This document shows, in pieces, positions 58,474 to 64,000 of a stretch of DNA of 64,000 nucleotides (position 1 is its first letter; each line of letters starts with the position of its first letter). The notes under the pieces are model-generated. The model saw only the letters and a list, made by a program, of their open reading frames with translations, was not told where the DNA came from and searched no databases. Both the position numbers and the translations under genes were made by a program. Source of the DNA: Acanthamoeba sp. SK_2022b. Lineage: Eukaryota > Discosea > Longamoebia > Acanthamoebidae. The stretch lies in contig JANDJZ010001790.1 in NCBI GenBank assembly GCA_027943245.1, forward strand, positions 1 through 64,000. The letters run 5' to 3'.

Positions 58474-58822
58474 TGATGTTTCCCCAACTTATTGGATTAA
58501 TGTTGTGGAGCTAAAGTTTAGCCCAGGGGCCTGACTTTAGCTTGTCTGGTTATAGCGCCTGACTATGGACAGGGGCGAACGTTGATGCAACAGAAAACGA
58601 CGCGTTAGGCACTTCAGATCAAAAAACTCGGCTTTAGACGTCGTTCCAATCCGCTCCCCATTATGCCCGATTCGACGCGTCGGCGACAGATGAGTAAATC
58701 GATTCAGCCTTGACCGGGCTCGGGGGGTGATTAATTTTGCGCATCGAAATAATGCACCGTTAAATACTAAAGCCGACGGGCAAAAGCAATCTTGGACTGC
58801 TATAAAGTTTGATCCAGTCCAC
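58474..58822 (-). promoter_or_regulatory. pts promoter and leader region
   Basis: Together with the cysK terminator this makes a 399-base gap without a gene. Near ptsH a perfect inverted repeat GCTAAAGT/ACTTTAGC (58510-58541, 16-base centre) would form a leader hairpin. Further up on the minus strand TTGCAT-17-CATAGT is a possible promoter. I could not place a convincing CRP site, although pts promoters are CRP-controlled in E. coli. Confidence 0.4.
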
Positions 58823-58850
58823 AAAAAAGCACCCCGCAGGGTGCTTTTTT
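58823..58850 (-). terminator. intrinsic terminator after cysK
   Basis: A6, GCACCC, CGCA loop, GGGTGC, T6: a symmetric strong terminator 22 bases past the cysK stop. Confidence 0.9.
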
Positions 58851-58872
58851 AGCGATTTGTGCAGTGGTGGAA

Positions 58873-59142
58873 TTACTGCTGCAATTCCTGCTCGGTGAAC
58901 AGATCGGCAAACAGCGCGGTGCTCAGATAACGTTCGCCGGAAGAGGGCAGGATCACCACGATGGTCTTGTCGGCGAACGCCGGTTCTTCGGCCAGTTTCA
59001 CCGCCGCCACGACCGCTGCGCCCGAGGAAATGCCCGCCAGGATGCCTTCTTCGTCCATCAGGCGACGCGCCATGCTGATGGCTTCGTCGTTGGAGACCTT
59101 CTCGACGCGATCCACCAGGTCCAGATCGAGGTTGCCTGGAAT

Positions 59143-59180
<38 letters not shown>

Positions 59181-59841
59181 GTTTCAGCTCTTCACCGGCC
59201 AGCGCCTGGCTGATGACCGGCGAGTCGGTCGGCTCGACCGCCACGGTAGTGATGGCCTTGCCTTTGGTGTTCTTGATGTAGCGGCTGACGCCGGTCAGCG
59301 TGCCGCCGGTGCCGACGCCGGAGATGAACACGTCGACTTCACCGTCGGTGTCTTCCCAGATTTCCGGGCCGGTGGTTTTTTCATGGATGGCCGGGTTGGC
59401 CGGGTTGCTGAACTGTTGCAGGATCAGGTAACGGTTCGGATCGGTGGCGACGATCTCTTCGGCCTTGGCGATAGCGCCTTTCATGCCTTTCGCCCCTTCG
59501 GTCAGCACCAGATTGGCGCCGAGCGCCTTGAGCAGCTTGCGGCGCTCGATGCTCATGGTTTCCGGCATGGTCAGCGTCAGCTTGTAACCGCGCGCGGCGG
59601 CCACGAAGGCCAGCGCGATGCCGGTGTTGCCGCTGGTCGGCTCCACCAGCTCTTTACCGGCGGTCAGCACACCACGTTGTTCCGCATCCCAAATCATATT
59701 GGCACCGATGCGGCATTTGACGCTGAAGCTCGGGTTGCGTGATTCAACCTTGGCCAGAATGCGTCCGTTGCCGATACGGTTCAGACGAACCAGCGGCGTA
59801 TGGCCGATTGTTAATGAGTTGTCTTCATATATCTTGCTCAT
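58873..59841 (-). CDS. cysK: cysteine synthase A CysK
   Basis: A 322-residue PLP enzyme, the main O-acetylserine sulfhydrylase. PLP lysine Lys42 is in [25 protein letters not shown] and [15 protein letters not shown] bind substrate and phosphate. Length is that of E. coli (323). Promoter in the 185-base gap shared with the end of cysZ. Confidence 0.97.
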
Positions 59842-59966
59842 AGCCCGTCCTTTAACTCTATGAAAATGTGGGGAACATCGAAAGCATACGCTAACAGTAC
59901 CGGCAGGGAAGTAAAGAATTGGTATATCTATATGTTATTAGGAAATAAGTTTTAAGCACAATGATA

Positions 59967-59986
59967 AGGGCGCGAAATGCGCGCCC
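59967..59986 (-). terminator. hairpin after cysZ
   Basis: AGGGCGCG and CGCGCCCT pair around a 4-5-base loop. On the minus strand the tail reads TATCATT, so termination is probably partial ahead of cysK. Confidence 0.4.
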
Positions 59987-60026
59987 TGTCGAAAATTCCC
60001 GCGCTATCGGCGGTAAAAAGCGGCGG

Positions 60027-60785
60027 TTATCGGACGAATTGCGAGCGGTAGCGATCGACCCACATCGCGGTGGCGCCGCAGACGGCGACCGGCAGGATCA
60101 CCAGGTTGAGGATCGGGATCATGGTGAACAGGCTGACCAGCGCGCCGAACTGCAGGTTGTCGGTTTTGTGCTGGCGCAAGGCGCGGCGCATGTCGGCAAA
60201 GCTCACCTTGTGGTTGTCGAACGGGTAGTCGCAATACTGGATCGCCAGCATCCAGGCGCTGAACAGGAACCATAGCACCGGCGCCACCGTCTGGCCGATG
60301 CCGGGCACGAAGTACAGCGCCAGCAGCAGCAGCGCGCGCGGCAGGTAATACATCAGCTTGCGCCATTCGCGCGCCATGATGCGCGGCAGATCTTTGGCGA
60401 TGCCGAGCAGGCCGGTGTCCGGCAGCGGTTTGCCGGTCAGGCTGCCTTCGAGCTGCTCGGCCAGCAGGCCGCAGAACGGCGCCGCAATCAGATTGGTGAT
60501 GGTGCTGAACAGATAGCTGAACACCAGCAGCACCGAAATGACCGCCAGCGGCCACAGCAGGTAGCTCAACCATTGCAGCCAGTCGGGAACGTGGCTCATC
60601 ATCGCCGGGATCCAGTCGCCGAGCCGGCTGAACAGCCACCAGAAAGCGGAGCCCATCAGCAGCACGTTGACCAGCAACGGCAGGACCACATAGCGTTTAA
60701 TCCCCGGGCGCGAAATCAGGCGCCAGCCTTCGGCGAAATAGTGAATGCCGCTGGTTGAGCGGGCAGGGGGCTGCGTATAGGACAT
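60027..60785 (-). CDS. cysZ: sulfate transporter CysZ
   Basis: A 252-residue inner-membrane protein with about four long hydrophobic segments and the CysZ family blocks ([13 protein letters not shown] start, [36 protein letters not shown]). It mediates high-affinity sulfate uptake for cysteine synthesis. Length matches E. coli (253). Upstream of cysK, divergent from zipA. Confidence 0.95.
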   Translation of the reverse strand: MSYTQPPARSTSGIHYFAEGWRLISRPGIKRYVVLPLLVNVLLMGSAFWWLFSRLGDWIPAMMSHVPDWLQWLSYLLWPLAVISVLLVFSYLFSTITNLIAAPFCGLLAEQLEGSLTGKPLPDTGLLGIAKDLPRIMAREWRKLMYYLPRALLLLALYFVPGIGQTVAPVLWFLFSAWMLAIQYCDYPFDNHKVSFADMRRALRQHKTDNLQFGALVSLFTMIPILNLVILPVAVCGATAMWVDRYRSQFVR

Positions 60786-61006
60786 ATCTTAAGTTATCTC
60801 GTTGTCTGAACAGGCATCATTATCATATAGGGATGATTTTCCACTGGCTAGGGTAGGGTTGGCTGAAAAACCAGCAGAAAAAGGCAGTATAATCATCTTT
60901 ATTGGCATAAAGTTCAGCACGGACTTGCACTTGTGTGCGCGGGCAAATAGAGTTAAAGAGTGAATGTTTGCCGCGGTGGCAATGTATTGGAACAACAGAG
61001 ATAGCA

Positions 61007-62026
61007 ATGATGCAGGATTTGCGTCTGATATTAATCGTTGTTGGCGCGATCGCCATAATAGCGCTGTTATTGCACGGTCTGTGGACCAGTCGCAAAGAAC
61101 GGTCAGCGCTCTTCCGCGATCGCCCAGCCAAACGTTCCCAAAAGGAACGTGAACAAACTCCGAACGACGATCTCGAAGAAGGCGTCGGTGAGGTGCGCGT
61201 ACGCGCCGCTCACCCGCAAGACGAGCCGTCATTCGGCCATTTCGATGCCGCACGCGAAGAACCCGTGGCCGCGCCGAAGCCCGCTCCGGCGGCTGCGCCC
61301 CGCGCCGTTCAGCCGGCTGCCCATCAGACGCCGCCTCCGCTGTCTCAGCGGCCGGAGTATGATGACATCCTGCTGAACAACTACGCGCCGGACGAAGAAC
61401 AGGCCGAGCCGCAGCAACCGCAACCGGCCGCACGCCGTGAGCCGCGCGTCGACGATCTGCCGCATGAACATGAGGCGCCGCAGGGGGCGGAACCGGCATT
61501 CCACGCCGAGCCGGCCCCTGTGCAGCAAGCGCCGGAAGTGAAGCCGGCGCAGGAGCCTGCGCCACAGCCACAACAGCCGGCGGCTGCGCCCATTCAGGCC
61601 AAGCTGAAAGAGACCGTGCTGGTGCTGCACGTCGCGGCCCATCAGGGCGGCGTAATCGGCGGCGAAGTGCTGCTGCAGAGCGTGTTGCAGGCGGGCTTCC
61701 AGTTTGGCGAGATGGGCATCTTCCACCGCCATATCAGCCCGGCCGGCAGCGGCCCGGTGCTGTTCAGCCTGGCGAACATGGTCAAGCCGGGGTCGTTCGA
61801 TCCTGACATGATGTCCGATTTCTCCACGCCGGGCGTGTCGATGTTCATGATGGTGCCGTCTTACGGCGACGCCAATCAGAACTTCAAGCTGATGCTGCAG
61901 TCGGCACAGCGCATCGCCGACGACGTGGGCGGCGTGGTGCTGGACGACGAGCGCCGCATGATGACGCCGCAGAAGCTGGAAACCTACAAAGCGCGTATCC
62001 GTGAAGTGTTGGAAAACAACGCCTGA
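61007..62026 (+). CDS. zipA: cell division protein ZipA
   Basis: A 339-residue FtsZ anchor. Membrane helix about 6-25 at the very N-terminus, a charged region ([16 protein letters not shown]), a long Pro/Gln/Ala linker (about 85-205) and the C-terminal FtsZ-binding domain from about 205 ([40 protein letters not shown]). The conserved MMQDLRLIL start fixes the ATG at 61007; the open frame runs up to 60935 without conservation. Confidence 0.95.
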   Translation: MMQDLRLILIVVGAIAIIALLLHGLWTSRKERSALFRDRPAKRSQKEREQTPNDDLEEGVGEVRVRAAHPQDEPSFGHFDAAREEPVAAPKPAPAAAPRAVQPAAHQTPPPLSQRPEYDDILLNNYAPDEEQAEPQQPQPAARREPRVDDLPHEHEAPQGAEPAFHAEPAPVQQAPEVKPAQEPAPQPQQPAAAPIQAKLKETVLVLHVAAHQGGVIGGEVLLQSVLQAGFQFGEMGIFHRHISPAGSGPVLFSLANMVKPGSFDPDMMSDFSTPGVSMFMMVPSYGDANQNFKLMLQSAQRIADDVGGVVLDDERRMMTPQKLETYKARIREVLENNA

Positions 62027-62065
62027 CCGGGTTGCCGCGCGCACTGAACATCCGTAACAACAAAG

Positions 62066-62088
62066 CCCCCGCTAGCCGGGGGTTTTTT
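62066..62088 (+). terminator. intrinsic terminator between zipA and ligA
   Basis: CCCCCG/CGGGGG stem with a 5-base loop followed by T6. ligA starts 18 bases later, so read-through or a nearby promoter is needed. Confidence 0.85.
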
Positions 62089-62102
62089 ATCTTTGATGGT
62101 GA

Positions 62103-64000
<1,898 letters not shown>

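Noticed and set aside
58537..58824. A 95-codon minus-strand frame in the pts leader
   Set aside because: Lies in the promoter/leader region, with Ser/Arg-rich unpatterned sequence; leaders of ptsH are non-coding in relatives.

Overview
The window reads as a chromosomal segment of Serratia marcescens or a very close relative. It is GC-rich, every housekeeping gene looks enterobacterial, and the chitin cluster (cbp21, chiR, chiB and a holin/endopeptidase/spanin cassette) is the one known from S. marcescens. No tRNA, rRNA, CRISPR array, transposase or integrase was seen. The backbone follows, as far as I remember it, the Escherichia coli order perM-bcp-gcvR-dapA-bamC-purC-ypfJ-tmcA-ypfH-ypfN-dapE-yffB-ypfM-acrD-narQ ... 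nudK-tktB-talA ... maeB ... hemF-amiA-ypeA-yfeZ-yfeY-yfeX ... cysPTWA-cysM ... crr-ptsI-ptsH-cysK-cysZ-zipA-ligA. Genus-specific blocks sit at the junctions.

Layout. 1-8.8 kb: the end of perM, bcp/gcvR, dapA-bamC, PurR-controlled purC, ypfJ, tmcA, ypfH. 8.6-11.0 kb: a tightly coupled minus-strand run yffB-dapE-M15 peptidase-ypfN. 11.2-13.7 kb: an accessory patch with a LuxR-type regulator, a possible 48-residue small protein, two GNAT acetyltransferases and a TPR protein. 13.9-20.3 kb: the 19-residue ypfM, the AcrD pump, a small winged-helix protein and the NarP/NarQ nitrate two-component pair. 20.5-22.2 kb: a secreted chitin-binding M60 metallopeptidase. 22.4-26.0 kb: nudK and the tktB-talA pentose-phosphate pair.

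26.2-31.3 kb: the chitinolytic island. It holds the lytic polysaccharide monooxygenase CBP21, the LysR regulator ChiR, the signal-less chitinase ChiB, and the lambda-like lysis cassette chiWXYZ that releases chitinases (type 10 secretion). 31.5-36.2 kb: maeB, then the MetJ-controlled S-methylmethionine salvage pair mmuP-mmuM. 36.3-42.7 kb: an apparent iron/heme locus of a ChaN lipoprotein, a TonB paralogue, an oligopeptidase B with a signal peptide, and a TonB-dependent receptor, with Fur boxes before the first two genes.

42.7-48.6 kb: yaiI-hemF, amiA, ypeA, a YgiW/YdeI-type periplasmic protein, yfeZ, yfeY and the heme peroxidase yfeX. 48.8-53.5 kb: thiosulfate/sulfate uptake (cysPTWA) and cysM. 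53.8-55.8 kb: an OmpR-type two-component system, possibly the Serratia RssB/RssA pair. 55.9-64 kb: the PTS core (crr, ptsI, ptsH), cysK, cysZ, zipA and the first 631 codons of ligA, which runs off the window. The most interesting stretches are the chitin-secretion island, the CBM5/12-M60 peptidase, the Fur-TonB-oligopeptidase locus and the AT-rich regulator patch near 12 kb.
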